Shown piece after piece: positions 27,197-35,471 of a DNA stretch of 64,000 nt; positions within the stretch are counted from its first letter, which is position 1; each line of letters begins with the position of its first letter. The translations under genes were made by a program, and so were the position numbers. The DNA is from Bacteroidota bacterium (GTDB taxonomy: Bacteria > Bacteroidota > Bacteroidia > NS11-12g > UBA9320), in contig NVWV01000010.1 of assembly GCA_002746305.1 (NCBI GenBank), forward strand, positions 108,956 through 172,955. The letters run 5' to 3'. The notes under the pieces are model-generated. The model worked only from the letters and a program-made list of their open reading frames with translations. It had not been told where the DNA came from and made no database searches.

Positions 27197-27239
27197 TTAA
27201 ACGGCTGCAAAAGTAAATTTTTATTTAGTATAGTCTCAA

Positions 27240-27258
27240 CCAAATTTTAAAAATTTGG
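27240..27258 (-). terminator. AT-rich hairpin after SulP gene
   Basis: Palindrome CCAAATTTTAAAAATTTGG, 8 nt after the SulP stop in its direction of transcription. Low GC content makes it a weak terminator candidate. Confidence 0.35.
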
Positions 27259-27266
27259 CAAGTAAT

Positions 27267-28829
27267 TTATCGGTTTACCGCAACCTTGTAAGTAGGGTCT
27301 TCCATGATGTTAACATCTATCAGTTTATCCGCATTGGCCAACAACGTTCTACAGTCTGCACTCAAATGTCTCAGGTGTACTACCTTATTTTGCTTTGCAT
27401 ACCGCTCCGTTAGTTTGTTAACCGCTTCAATTGCACTCATATCCGCAATCTTACTCTCTTTAAAATCGATAATAACCTCTTTAGGATCATTGGCAATATC
27501 AAACTTTTGAGTAAATATGGTAGTAGAACCAAAGAACAATGGACCATAGATTTCATAGTGCTTAACACCATCATCATCAATATACTTACGAGCTCGGATA
27601 CGTTTAGCACTTTCCCAAGCAAAGACCAAAGCAGAGATAATCACTCCAATTAAAACGGCAAGAGCAAGGTTGTGAAGGAATACAGTTACGAGGACCACAA
27701 TAATCATCACTAGAATATCGTGTTTGGGCATTTTGTTTAGAGCTCTTACACTGACCCACTCAAAAGTACCAATAGCCACCATAATCATAAGGCCAGTCAA
27801 AGCAGCAATAGGGACCTGTTCAATAAGACCACTCCCAAACATAACAAATACCAAAAGCATAATAGAAGCTACAATTCCAGAAAGACGGGCTCTAGCCCCA
27901 TTACTAATATTGATCAAACTCTGCCCTATCATAGCACAGCCTCCCATCCCACTAAAAAATCCTGTTACAAAATTGGCAAAACCTTGAGCAACAGCCTCTC
28001 TATTGCCAGATCCTCTGGTCTCCGTAATTTCATCTACCAGATTAAGTGTCAATAAACTCTCGACAAGACCAACAGCCGCTACAATCACTGCATACGGCAA
28101 AATCAACATGAAATTAGCCCACGTAATATCTACTCTTGGAATATGAAAAGGAGGGAAACCACCCTTAATGGAAGTCACACCATTGTCCATTTGAATCAAT
28201 ATATCTTTTACATTGGGTGTATCAATTTTCAAAAAATAGACCAGCCCAAATACAGCTAAAATAGCAGCTAGTGAAGAAGGAACAGCCTTGGTTAATTTAG
28301 GTAATCCCCAAATAATGAGCATTGTAAGCAGTACTAATCCAACCATAAGCAGCTGTGGTGTACCTGTCATCCATACCATGGCATCTCCTACTCCCTTCTC
28401 TTTGAAATAATCCAATTGAGACATAAAAATAACAATGGCTAGACCATTGACGAAACCATACATCACAGGTTGTGGAACTAATCGAATGAATTTACCCAGC
28501 TTAAGGAATCCTGCAGCCATTTGTATAACTCCCGCTAAAACTACAGTAGCAAAAATGTACTCAACACCATGTGTTTTTGCAAGTGCTATGATGACAATGG
28601 CAATCGCTCCAGTAGCTCCAGAAATCATACCCGGCCTACCTCCAAATATACTGGTAATCAAACCAATAGAAAATGCTGCATATAGCCCGGTTAAAGGATT
28701 CAATCCTGCCAAAAAAGCAAAGGCTACTGCCTCAGGAACCAAAGCTAACGCCACCGTTAATCCCGATAATACCTCGGTCATGTAGTTTACCTTCTGTTTA
28801 AAATCGAATAGATTTAAGTATTTTTTCAT
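27267..28829 (-). CDS. SulP-family inorganic anion transporter
   Basis: 520 residues. The N-terminal ~400 residues contain about 11-12 hydrophobic spans with the SulP hallmarks: GLTVALALVPEAVAFAFLAG near the start, GLYAAFSIGL, and a second-repeat segment GFANFVTGFFSGMGGCAMIG followed by GARARLSG. A C-terminal STAS domain occupies about 425-512 (GPLFFGS, VIIDFKESKIADMSAIEAV). The organisation is complete and of normal length. SulP/SLC26 proteins carry sulfate, bicarbonate or related anions; the substrate cannot be read from the sequence. It appears monocistronic, with a TACCTTTG promoter box about 32 nt before the ATG and tRNA-Met immediately downstream. Confidence 0.93.
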   Translation of the reverse strand: MKKYLNLFDFKQKVNYMTEVLSGLTVALALVPEAVAFAFLAGLNPLTGLYAAFSIGLITSIFGGRPGMISGATGAIAIVIIALAKTHGVEYIFATVVLAGVIQMAAGFLKLGKFIRLVPQPVMYGFVNGLAIVIFMSQLDYFKEKGVGDAMVWMTGTPQLLMVGLVLLTMLIIWGLPKLTKAVPSSLAAILAVFGLVYFLKIDTPNVKDILIQMDNGVTSIKGGFPPFHIPRVDITWANFMLILPYAVIVAAVGLVESLLTLNLVDEITETRGSGNREAVAQGFANFVTGFFSGMGGCAMIGQSLINISNGARARLSGIVASIMLLVFVMFGSGLIEQVPIAALTGLMIMVAIGTFEWVSVRALNKMPKHDILVMIIVVLVTVFLHNLALAVLIGVIISALVFAWESAKRIRARKYIDDDGVKHYEIYGPLFFGSTTIFTQKFDIANDPKEVIIDFKESKIADMSAIEAVNKLTERYAKQNKVVHLRHLSADCRTLLANADKLIDVNIMEDPTYKVAVNR

Positions 28830-28861
28830 TGCGTGATTAGGTACTGATTCTTCAACGGCGG

Positions 28862-28869
28862 CAAAGGTA
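28862..28869 (-). promoter_or_regulatory. -7 box TACCTTTG for SulP gene
   Basis: Exact TAnnTTTG match on the minus strand, 32 nt before the SulP ATG; gives a short 5' leader of about 25 nt. Confidence 0.5.
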
Positions 28870-28903
28870 TGCGGGCAAATAAGTATTTGTGATTAATTGT
28901 CAA

Positions 28904-30409
28904 TTATAAATTAAAGCTTGACCGTGGCTCCACAAGGATTACATCTTCTTTATCCACCTTTACCAACCCCGGTGTCGCCCCTTTTGGTTTTCGAACAAAT
29001 TTTCTTTCAGTATAGATTACAGCTGCAAGGCCCTCACTTTTGGCTTTTGAATAGAACGCAGCTATTTGAGCTACCTTTTCAATAGTCGTTTCGAGAATGT
29101 TCTTCTTACTAGGATTACATATGATCACATGACTTCCGCTCACGCTCTTCGCATGGAGCCATAAATCATTTTTATTGGAGAAGTTTCGTAGAAGCTCATC
29201 ATTGTCCTTAGCCCCCTTCCCTATTCGTATCTCATAACCATCTACCACCTGTTTCTTATAAGGTAATCTCTTTTGTTGACTAGATGATTTCTGTTCCGCT
29301 GTTTTTCGAATCTGTTTCAGACTTTCAATCTGACCAAATTCTTCTATCTCCTCCTCTTTTAACGCTATATTCTGTTGCACTACTTGCAACTGTTTTTCTG
29401 CATATTCTCGCTGCTTACTTTCGTTCTTTCCCTTCTTATAATAGCGTTCAGCATTGGCTTGCGGAGTCAATGTTTCTTGAAGTCTGATCTCGACGGTACG
29501 TTCTCCATCAAATGAGGTCAATTCTGCTTTCTTTGCTCCCTTATTCAGTTGCCAAAGGTTGGCCATAAGCAAGTCTGCTTTTTCTTTATAAGTTCCTGCT
29601 CTATTCAGTTCCTGAAGATTTCTCTTACCTGCTTTTTCTTTCTTTTTTAAACTACTTAGCTCCTTTTTAAGTTTACCTAAATGACTGTTCTTGGTTTGAG
29701 TGAATACCTGATGTGATATATAAAGTCGCGAAAAACCATTCAATGCATCAATAGCATTGTTAAAGGATGAAACACACTGTTCTCCTGCTTGATAATCCAG
29801 TGTATACTTCTTTTCACCCTTGTTAATGAAAAGCTCCTTGCTTAAAACATCCAATTTTAGTTCTTGCAAAAGAATTTCCTTGGATTCAGAACTCTGTTGA
29901 TCGAAGTTTTTGCCTTCTAGAAATGCAATTTGTTCTCTATTCAAAAATTTCAAGTCTACCAAGGATTGATCTCCAATATCTCGTTGTGTAGTATCGTAGT
30001 CTTGTATTTTAGTACTTTTTGCTGGAAAAGTCTCTTGCCATTCACCATCTGAATAATGCGTTATTTGGCTAAATTTTCCATACAAATAAAAAGCCAAAAC
30101 ATCACCGTTGCTAAAGACAATATCAAACCGCCTATCGTATGGATACGTCTTAACATCAGTAACATACAAACCTACCAACGACTTAAAAATGGAAAGTCTA
30201 TTTTTTTTCTGAAGCTTGTCCTCTTCTGGTGTTTGAAAAAAAGCAAGACCTCCAAAAAATGTTATTTTAAACGTTATAGGCTCAAAGCTTAGAACAATGG
30301 TATTCTGATCAGTCGTGAAAGCTTGAAAAAGATGCTTTGCCAAAATTCTATTGTATTCTCCTTCCTCTCCTATTTCATTGGCTAATCGCTCTATTTGGAA
30401 GGCATTCAT
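28904..30409 (-). CDS. NFACT family (RqcH-like) ribosome quality control protein
   Basis: 501 residues. The N-terminal NFACT-N-like domain has the conserved Asp-Arg pair in YDRRFDIVF (Asp92/Arg93), as in RqcH/Rqc2 proteins that recruit tRNA-Ala for C-terminal tailing of stalled peptides. The middle (about 240-370) is a highly charged coiled coil. The C-terminal NFACT-R domain contains DLWLHAKSVSGSHVII, AAFYSKAKSEG and GATPGLVKV. Family members bind stalled 50S subunits with peptidyl-tRNA. The gene is second in an operon with map (11-nt gap), both acting on nascent or stalled polypeptides. Whether this version makes alanine tails is not known. Confidence 0.88.
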   Translation of the reverse strand: MNAFQIERLANEIGEEGEYNRILAKHLFQAFTTDQNTIVLSFEPITFKITFFGGLAFFQTPEEDKLQKKNRLSIFKSLVGLYVTDVKTYPYDRRFDIVFSNGDVLAFYLYGKFSQITHYSDGEWQETFPAKSTKIQDYDTTQRDIGDQSLVDLKFLNREQIAFLEGKNFDQQSSESKEILLQELKLDVLSKELFINKGEKKYTLDYQAGEQCVSSFNNAIDALNGFSRLYISHQVFTQTKNSHLGKLKKELSSLKKKEKAGKRNLQELNRAGTYKEKADLLMANLWQLNKGAKKAELTSFDGERTVEIRLQETLTPQANAERYYKKGKNESKQREYAEKQLQVVQQNIALKEEEIEEFGQIESLKQIRKTAEQKSSSQQKRLPYKKQVVDGYEIRIGKGAKDNDELLRNFSNKNDLWLHAKSVSGSHVIICNPSKKNILETTIEKVAQIAAFYSKAKSEGLAAVIYTERKFVRKPKGATPGLVKVDKEDVILVEPRSSFNL

Positions 30410-30420
30410 AGATTTATAGT

Positions 30421-31200
30421 TTAATATTCACCAAAAACATCGGTCAAGCACTCGCAACCATCTTCTGTGATTACAATAGTGTGTTCAAATTGGGCTGATA
30501 GTTTATAATCCCTAGTACGGGCTGTCCAACCATCTTGTTTGTCAATAATGCATTCAGGTACTCCTTCATTAATCATAGGCTCAATTGTGAATACCATTCC
30601 TGGTTTCATTCGCTTTCCCGTATTTTTCTGTCCAACATGGCTTACTTCTGGCTCCTCATGAAACTTGAGACCTACTCCGTGACCACAAAACTGCCAAACC
30701 ACTCCATAACCTTTCTTTTCGGCAAACCGTTGAATTTCATACCCTATGTTACCAAATCGATTTCCCGGTTTACACTCCTTTACTCCTAGAGCAAGACACT
30801 CACGGGTAACATCAATTAAGTTTTGAGCAGCTTCTGTGATAGTACCTACCGTGTACATGCGACACGTATCTCCATAGTAGCCATTCAGTATTGTTGTAAC
30901 ATCTATATTTAAAATGTCACCATCTTTCAGCTCATAGTCATTTGGAACACCATGGCAAATCACCTCATTGGCACTCGTACATACGGCTCCACTAAATGCT
31001 GGTGAACCATGTGATTTATATCCCAAGGTGGCAGATTTAGCACCATGATCTGTGATATACTCCAATGCCTTATCATTAATGAACTTTGTTGTATTTCCTG
31101 AAACAACAAACTGTTCCAGATACTTAAGCACATTAGCAGCTAGTATCGAACTCTTACGAATTCCGTCTATCTGCTCTTTGGTTTTTATTTTGATTGCCAT
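30421..31200 (-). CDS. map: Type I methionine aminopeptidase
   Basis: 259 residues, normal length for a type Ia enzyme. All five metal ligands are present: Asp100 and Asp111 (in NIDVTTILNGYYGDTCR), His174 (GHGVG), Glu207 (FTIEP) and Glu239 (FEHTI). The substrate His83 (VICHGVP) is also in place. It removes the initiator methionine from nascent proteins in the cytosol. It is first in an operon with the NFACT gene and is preceded by a TACCTTTG promoter box. No N-terminal zinc-finger extension. The start ATG is supported by the promoter position and the family length. Confidence 0.96.
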   Translation of the reverse strand: MAIKIKTKEQIDGIRKSSILAANVLKYLEQFVVSGNTTKFINDKALEYITDHGAKSATLGYKSHGSPAFSGAVCTSANEVICHGVPNDYELKDGDILNIDVTTILNGYYGDTCRMYTVGTITEAAQNLIDVTRECLALGVKECKPGNRFGNIGYEIQRFAEKKGYGVVWQFCGHGVGLKFHEEPEVSHVGQKNTGKRMKPGMVFTIEPMINEGVPECIIDKQDGWTARTRDYKLSAQFEHTIVITEDGCECLTDVFGEY

Positions 31201-31213
31201 CTTAGTAAAGGTG

Positions 31214-31221
31214 CAAAGGTA
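31214..31221 (-). promoter_or_regulatory. -7 box TACCTTTG for map-NFACT operon
   Basis: Exact consensus match on the minus strand, 13 nt before the map ATG, giving a 5' leader of about 8 nt or less. Confidence 0.5.
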
Positions 31222-31290
31222 AAATTCAATTCATCAATAACGTAATTATTGAATAACAGATTAATTCGATTCAACTCCAAGACAAATCCT

Positions 31291-31298
31291 TAAATTTG
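31291..31298 (+). promoter_or_regulatory. -7 box TAAATTTG before small lipoprotein ORF
   Basis: Exact TAnnTTTG match, 4 nt before a GTG that opens a 32-codon lipoprotein-like ORF. Divergent from the map promoter 70 nt away. Confidence 0.4.
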
Positions 31299-31302
31299 AG
31301 TA

Positions 31303-31401
31303 GTGAAAGACATATACATTATTTCGTTACTGATTTTATTGACCAATTGCAACGCAACGACTCTAAAACAATCGGAGGTTGAAATGACAACTTACAATTA
31401 A
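31303..31401 (+). CDS. Possible 32-residue micro-lipoprotein
   Basis: The GTG start 4 nt after a TAAATTTG box gives a peptide that is almost entirely a lipoprotein signal: a charged start (KD), hydrophobic core IYIISLLILL and lipobox LTNC (Cys16). A mature tail of about 17 residues (CNATTLKQSEVEM...) follows, then TAA. It is too short for ordinary gene callers. Such peptides exist as small lipoproteins (lysis or Lpp-like), but it could also be the degraded start of a longer gene or chance. The combination of promoter box, start and lipobox in register favours a real gene. Confidence 0.4.
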   Translation: MKDIYIISLLILLTNCNATTLKQSEVEMTTYN

Positions 31402-31449
31402 ATAATTTCAACAATTAACCATTGACAATTAATAATTAACCATTAAAAC

Positions 31450-31809
31450 ATGGCATACGATTTACACCTTGCAGAGCGAATAACACGTCTATTTAAAGAT
31501 AAAAGACTGGAAACTAGAGAAATGAATATGATGGGAGGGTTGTGTTACATGCTCGATGAAAAAATGTGTGTTGGAATTGTTAAAGACCAACTTATGGCTA
31601 GGGTAGGTCCGGATAACTATGAACAATGCCTTGCTCGGGAAGGATGCAGTGAAATGAACTTCACTGGAAGAGCCATGACAGGGTATGTCTACGTAAACTC
31701 GGAAGCTTTGGATGGTGATGATGAATTGGATTTCTATGTTGAATTAGCTATTGGCTTCAATCCATTGGCAAAGGCCAGCAAAAAGAAGGCAAAGAAACCC
31801 AAAGAGTAA
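31450..31809 (+). CDS. TfoX N-terminal domain family protein
   Basis: 119 residues, cytosolic. It matches the TfoX/Sxy N-terminal domain: conserved MMGGLCYMLDEKMCVGIV, LMARVGPD and a TGYVYV segment, ending in a Lys-rich tail (KASKKKAKKPKE). In gammaproteobacteria the two-domain TfoX controls competence; stand-alone N-domains are widespread and their function is not established, so no competence role should be inferred. An AT-rich tract of repeated CAATTAA-type words (31395-31445) precedes the ATG. It is convergent with the amidase gene (10-nt gap between stops). Confidence 0.85.
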   Translation: MAYDLHLAERITRLFKDKRLETREMNMMGGLCYMLDEKMCVGIVKDQLMARVGPDNYEQCLAREGCSEMNFTGRAMTGYVYVNSEALDGDDELDFYVELAIGFNPLAKASKKKAKKPKE

Positions 31810-31819
31810 ACAGTAACAA

Positions 31820-32560
31820 TTACATTCTTCTGTCCTTTAAAAAAGGAAGTTTTTCACGGGTCTCATCTATTTTATTTTTCTGAATTTCAATGCTAAGGAC
31901 TTCCTCTTTGACACTGTGAACTAGTTGCTCACCACTTGGAGAATATACTGAACTATGGCCAGGATAGAAGTGCCCATCCTGTTCTCCTACCCTATTACTG
32001 CCAATTACATAGGCTTGATTCTCTATGGCTCGGGCCCTTAATAAAGCATCCCAGTGAACTATTCGTTGACTTGGCCAATTGGCAACATTCAACAATACGT
32101 CATAATCTGAATCATTAAAAGCAGTATACGGGAAACGCAAATCATAGCAAATAATAGGACGAATTTTAAAACCTTTTACGACCATATCAACCTTAGTACT
32201 GCCAGCTTCTATGAAGTCACCTTCACCTCCCAAACCAAAGAGATGAGTTTTATCATAATGCCCTACTACTTCTCCTTCACTGACCAATACAAAACGATTG
32301 AAGATTGGCTCCCCTTCCTTACAAATAAAACTACCACAAATTGCACTGTCATAATCCATAGAAACAGTCTTCATCCAAGAGACGGTTTCACCATCCATAG
32401 TCTCAGCAAGGGACTTATCATCGGTACAAAATCCTGTTTGAAACATCTCTGGAAGAACTAATAAATCACAGGAATTGTTCTGAATTAGATCTTCTATTCT
32501 ATTAAAATTAGCCTGCTTATCTTTCCAAATAATATTAAACTGAACAAGTGAAACTTTCAT
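31820..32560 (-). CDS. Nitrilase-superfamily amidase (omega-amidase-like)
   Basis: 246 residues from ATG 32560. The Cys-Glu-Lys triad is complete: Glu38 (VLPEMF), Lys103 (YDKTHLF) and Cys137 (RPIICYDLRFP). The YDLRFP and NWPSQR motifs and the small size match the YafV/Nit2 omega-amidase branch, which hydrolyses alpha-keto acid amides such as 2-oxoglutaramate or 2-oxosuccinamate. A longer frame beginning with TTG at 32569 is unlikely because that codon lies within the -7 promoter box; the ATG is the natural start, with little or no leader. Cytosolic, monocistronic. Confidence 0.9.
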   Translation of the reverse strand: MKVSLVQFNIIWKDKQANFNRIEDLIQNNSCDLLVLPEMFQTGFCTDDKSLAETMDGETVSWMKTVSMDYDSAICGSFICKEGEPIFNRFVLVSEGEVVGHYDKTHLFGLGGEGDFIEAGSTKVDMVVKGFKIRPIICYDLRFPYTAFNDSDYDVLLNVANWPSQRIVHWDALLRARAIENQAYVIGSNRVGEQDGHFYPGHSSVYSPSGEQLVHSVKEEVLSIEIQKNKIDETREKLPFLKDRRM

Positions 32561-32566
32561 GTGGTA

Positions 32567-32574
32567 CAAAGGTA
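32567..32574 (-). promoter_or_regulatory. -7 box TACCTTTG six nt before a start codon
   Basis: Exact consensus on the minus strand; only 6 nt separate it from the amidase ATG at 32560, implying a leaderless or nearly leaderless mRNA. It decides the start against the upstream TTG. Confidence 0.55.
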
Positions 32575-32694
32575 AATTATAACTTCAAACCCACATACTC
32601 AGGGAGTAGTGTCATTTTATTTATATGTTCATAAACTATTTGTTACAGCCCTTCTTATTCCATTACTTTGAAGGATAATCCTAAATTAATAAAT

Positions 32695-34896
32695 ATGAAA
32701 AAAATTATTCTTTCTCTTACACTACTATTTATTGCACTATTTACACTGGGGCAAGCTCCTAACGCTTTTAACTACCAAGCGGCAGTACGAGATGCTTCAG
32801 GTGACGTTCTAGCTAACCAAAATGTAAGATTCCGAATTTCCATTCGAGAATCTTCTATAAATGGTACATCCGTTTATACTGAAACACATTCAGCCACTAC
32901 AAATGAATACGGCCTCATCAACCTTGCTATTGGCAACGGTGCGATTGTCTCAGGTTCCTTTAACGCTATCAGCTGGGGTTCCAAAGCTTATTTCTTAAAA
33001 ACTGAAATGGATGCTTCTGGAGGAACATCATATATAGAAATGAGTACACAACAACTGATGAGTGTACCTTACGCATTGAGTGCTAAAACGGCAGAAAACG
33101 TGACCAATGACCAAGTGGATGATGCGGATGCAGATGCTACCAATGAACTTCAAACTTTGAGCTTGTCAGGCACCTCATTAACGCTTAGTGATGGTGGTGG
33201 TTCTGTTACTCTTCCTAGTGGTGGTGCTGATGCAGATGCAGACCCTACCAACGAAATTCAAACCTTGAGCTTATCAGGCACCTCATTAACGCTTAGTGAT
33301 GGTGGTGGTTCTGTTACTCTTCCTAGTGGTAGTGCAGACGCAGACGCAGATCCTACCAACGAAATTCAGACCATATCTAAAACAGGTAATATCGTTACTT
33401 TAAGTAACAGTGGTGGCACATTTACAGTTGATGATGCAGATGCTAACGCTACGAATGAAATTCAAATCATGTCTAAATCTGGCACTTTGGTTTCTTTAAG
33501 CAGTGGCGGAGGAAGTTTCACGGATGCAGTAGATGATGCTGATGCGGATGCTACCAATGAGATCCAAACAATTTCTAAATCAGGTAGTACAGTGACATTG
33601 AGTAATAGTGGAGGTACTTTTACTGATGAGGTAAATGACCAAGATGCCGACACAACAAATGAAATCCAGACGATATCTAAAACAGGTAATACGATAAGCC
33701 TTTCAAAGAGTGGAGGCAGTATCACACTTAGTTCTGATACAACCGCTTTTATCTACGACACTGATCGTGACACTAGAATAACTACAGAATTGACTTCCGA
33801 TGATGACATTATTCGATTCTACCAAGGGGGTACAGAATACCTACAGATGGAAGATGGCAGAATGAGTGTAGTTAATACAAACGACAACATATTAATTGGC
33901 GAAAACGCTGGTATTTCACATACTGCCTCCGAAAGAGGTTCTATCTTTATTGGACAAGATGCGGGACGATCAAATACCTCAGGAAATTTGAGTGTTGCCA
34001 TTGGCGATTCTGCTTTACGAAGTAATACAACCGCTGTGGGCAATGTGGCTATAGGACGCCAAGCATTGTTCTCCAATATCACGAGCATTGGTAATACAGC
34101 TGTAGGGTATCAATCATTGCTAAATACTACAGGGTCTGGTAATACTGGTGTTGGTGTACTCGCTGCTTCTGCCAATACTTCTGGAATAAACAATACTTTC
34201 TATGGTATGCAAGCAGGTTTTGCTTACACTACTGGTAATTACAATGTAATAAATGGATACCAAGGTGGATGGACTGTTTCTGGTTCAAGTAACACTTACA
34301 TCGGAGCTCAGGTTGGTCCTACAACTTCCTATGACAACGTAGTTGCTTTAGGATCTGGAGCTACACCTACAGCATCTAATCAGGTTCGATTTGGCAATGC
34401 TAGTACTACAAGCATTGGAGGAAACCAAAACTGGACCAATACATCTGACGCTCGTTTCAAAAATAATGTAAAAGAAAACGTAGTAGGATTGGACTTCATT
34501 CTTACCCTTAGACCCGTTACCTACAACTTAGATCATAACAAGATTGCAGCATTTACTGGTGAAGATAAAAAACTCTCTGAGGAGGCTGAGTATATGAAAA
34601 AGCAAAGGACTGAAAACTCAAAGAAAGTTCAGACTGGTTTTATTGCTCAAGAAGTTGAAGAAGCGGCTAAAAAACTACACTTTGATTTTAGTGGTATAGA
34701 CGCTCCAAAGAATGATAAAGACCATTACGGTTTAAGATATGCAGAATTTGTTGTTCCTTTAGTAAAAGGAATGCAAGAGCAGCAAGAGCTTATACAGGCT
34801 CAACAAACGCAGTTGGATAGTCAGGAAGCTGTTATCCTTGAAATGCAAAAGCAATTGGCTGCTTTAAAAGCTCTTATTACAACTCAAGCAGAATAA
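32695..34896 (+). CDS. Tail-fibre-like surface protein with S74 chaperone domain
   Basis: 733 residues from ATG 32695, which opens the signal peptide (MKKIILSLTLLFIALFTLGQ); the ATG at 32668 would add a hydrophilic stretch before the signal. Residues ~25-150 match the domain common to such Bacteroidota proteins (FNYQAAVRDASG ... VRFRISI). Seven or so DADADxTNEIQTxS repeats of 32-36 residues follow; three neighbouring copies (33151-33366 and onward) are almost identical at nucleotide level, with a 108-nt period. Next comes a region of GNTAVGYQSL-type turns resembling trimeric adhesin heads, and a C-terminal Peptidase_S74 chaperone (SDARFKNNV near residue 583, RPVTYNLD) ending in a coiled coil. 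S74 domains trimerise fibres and often cleave themselves off. Probable trimeric surface fibre. Confidence 0.88.
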   Translation: MKKIILSLTLLFIALFTLGQAPNAFNYQAAVRDASGDVLANQNVRFRISIRESSINGTSVYTETHSATTNEYGLINLAIGNGAIVSGSFNAISWGSKAYFLKTEMDASGGTSYIEMSTQQLMSVPYALSAKTAENVTNDQVDDADADATNELQTLSLSGTSLTLSDGGGSVTLPSGGADADADPTNEIQTLSLSGTSLTLSDGGGSVTLPSGSADADADPTNEIQTISKTGNIVTLSNSGGTFTVDDADANATNEIQIMSKSGTLVSLSSGGGSFTDAVDDADADATNEIQTISKSGSTVTLSNSGGTFTDEVNDQDADTTNEIQTISKTGNTISLSKSGGSITLSSDTTAFIYDTDRDTRITTELTSDDDIIRFYQGGTEYLQMEDGRMSVVNTNDNILIGENAGISHTASERGSIFIGQDAGRSNTSGNLSVAIGDSALRSNTTAVGNVAIGRQALFSNITSIGNTAVGYQSLLNTTGSGNTGVGVLAASANTSGINNTFYGMQAGFAYTTGNYNVINGYQGGWTVSGSSNTYIGAQVGPTTSYDNVVALGSGATPTASNQVRFGNASTTSIGGNQNWTNTSDARFKNNVKENVVGLDFILTLRPVTYNLDHNKIAAFTGEDKKLSEEAEYMKKQRTENSKKVQTGFIAQEVEEAAKKLHFDFSGIDAPKNDKDHYGLRYAEFVVPLVKGMQEQQELIQAQQTQLDSQEAVILEMQKQLAALKALITTQAE

Positions 34897-34897
34897 T

Positions 34898-35392
34898 ATG
34901 AGAGTTATCCTATTATACTCCCTCCTACTTGGCGGGATATTTACGGTAGCTGCTCAAAGCATTGAGCGGTCAGTTTTAGCAACTTCTGGAGAATCTATTA
35001 GCAAGTCAAACGCTCAATTGGATATTACTATAGGAGATGTCGTTACGTTTACATCTACCAATACTTCAACTGAGAATATTACACAAGGTTTTAATCAACC
35101 CATAGTTGCGAATGGCGGTGCTTCTATTTCTAAAACTCAATTGTCAGATTTAGAAATTATAATTTATCCAAATCCTGCATCTGAAGTCTTACTTGTAAAA
35201 ACGGCCAACGCTTTTACATCAAGGACCAACTACAAGATCATTGACCAACTGGGAAGACAAATAGTTCAAGGAGAGCTTAACCCACTTTTTAGCACAATTG
35301 ACGTGTCATCATTGACTAAGTCAACTTATGTTATTATGTTGACCAATCAAGATGGAACTTTAAATAAGTCCATCCGATTCACCAAACACTAA
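34898..35392 (+). CDS. Small secreted protein with T9SS sorting domain
   Basis: 164 residues starting 1 nt after the S74 protein stop, so almost certainly co-translated with it. Signal peptide about 1-19 (ending VAAQ). The short central part contains SGESISKSNAQLDITIGD and ITQGFNQP, a pattern found in many Bacteroidota proteins encoded with S74/tail-fibre-like proteins. The last ~75 residues form a T9SS type A domain (IIYPNPASEVLLVKT ... IDVSSLTKSTYVIML ... KSIRF). Apart from that domain there is little else, so it may be an anchor or partner for the neighbouring fibre. A rho-independent terminator follows at 35412-35447. Confidence 0.85.
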   Translation: MRVILLYSLLLGGIFTVAAQSIERSVLATSGESISKSNAQLDITIGDVVTFTSTNTSTENITQGFNQPIVANGGASISKTQLSDLEIIIYPNPASEVLLVKTANAFTSRTNYKIIDQLGRQIVQGELNPLFSTIDVSSLTKSTYVIMLTNQDGTLNKSIRFTKH

Positions 35393-35411
35393 AGGTTAGT
35401 CTTTAGCTTAG

Positions 35412-35447
35412 AAATCCACAGTTCATATCAATGGGCTGTGGATTTTT
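35412..35447 (+). terminator. Intrinsic terminator after S74/T9SS gene pair
   Basis: Stem AAATCCACAG / CTGTGGATTT (10 bp) with a 14-nt loop and five T, 20 nt after the stop of the T9SS gene. Confidence 0.75.
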
Positions 35448-35471
35448 AATTTATCGCTTTATTTTTACACC

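Noticed and set aside
31450..31809. TfoX-like protein as evidence for natural competence
   Set aside because: Only the N-terminal domain is present and no competence genes are nearby; the domain alone has no established competence role outside gammaproteobacteria.
31820..32569. TTG at 32569 as the start of the amidase
   Set aside because: That codon is part of the exact TACCTTTG promoter box, and the ATG at 32560 gives the normal family N-terminus.
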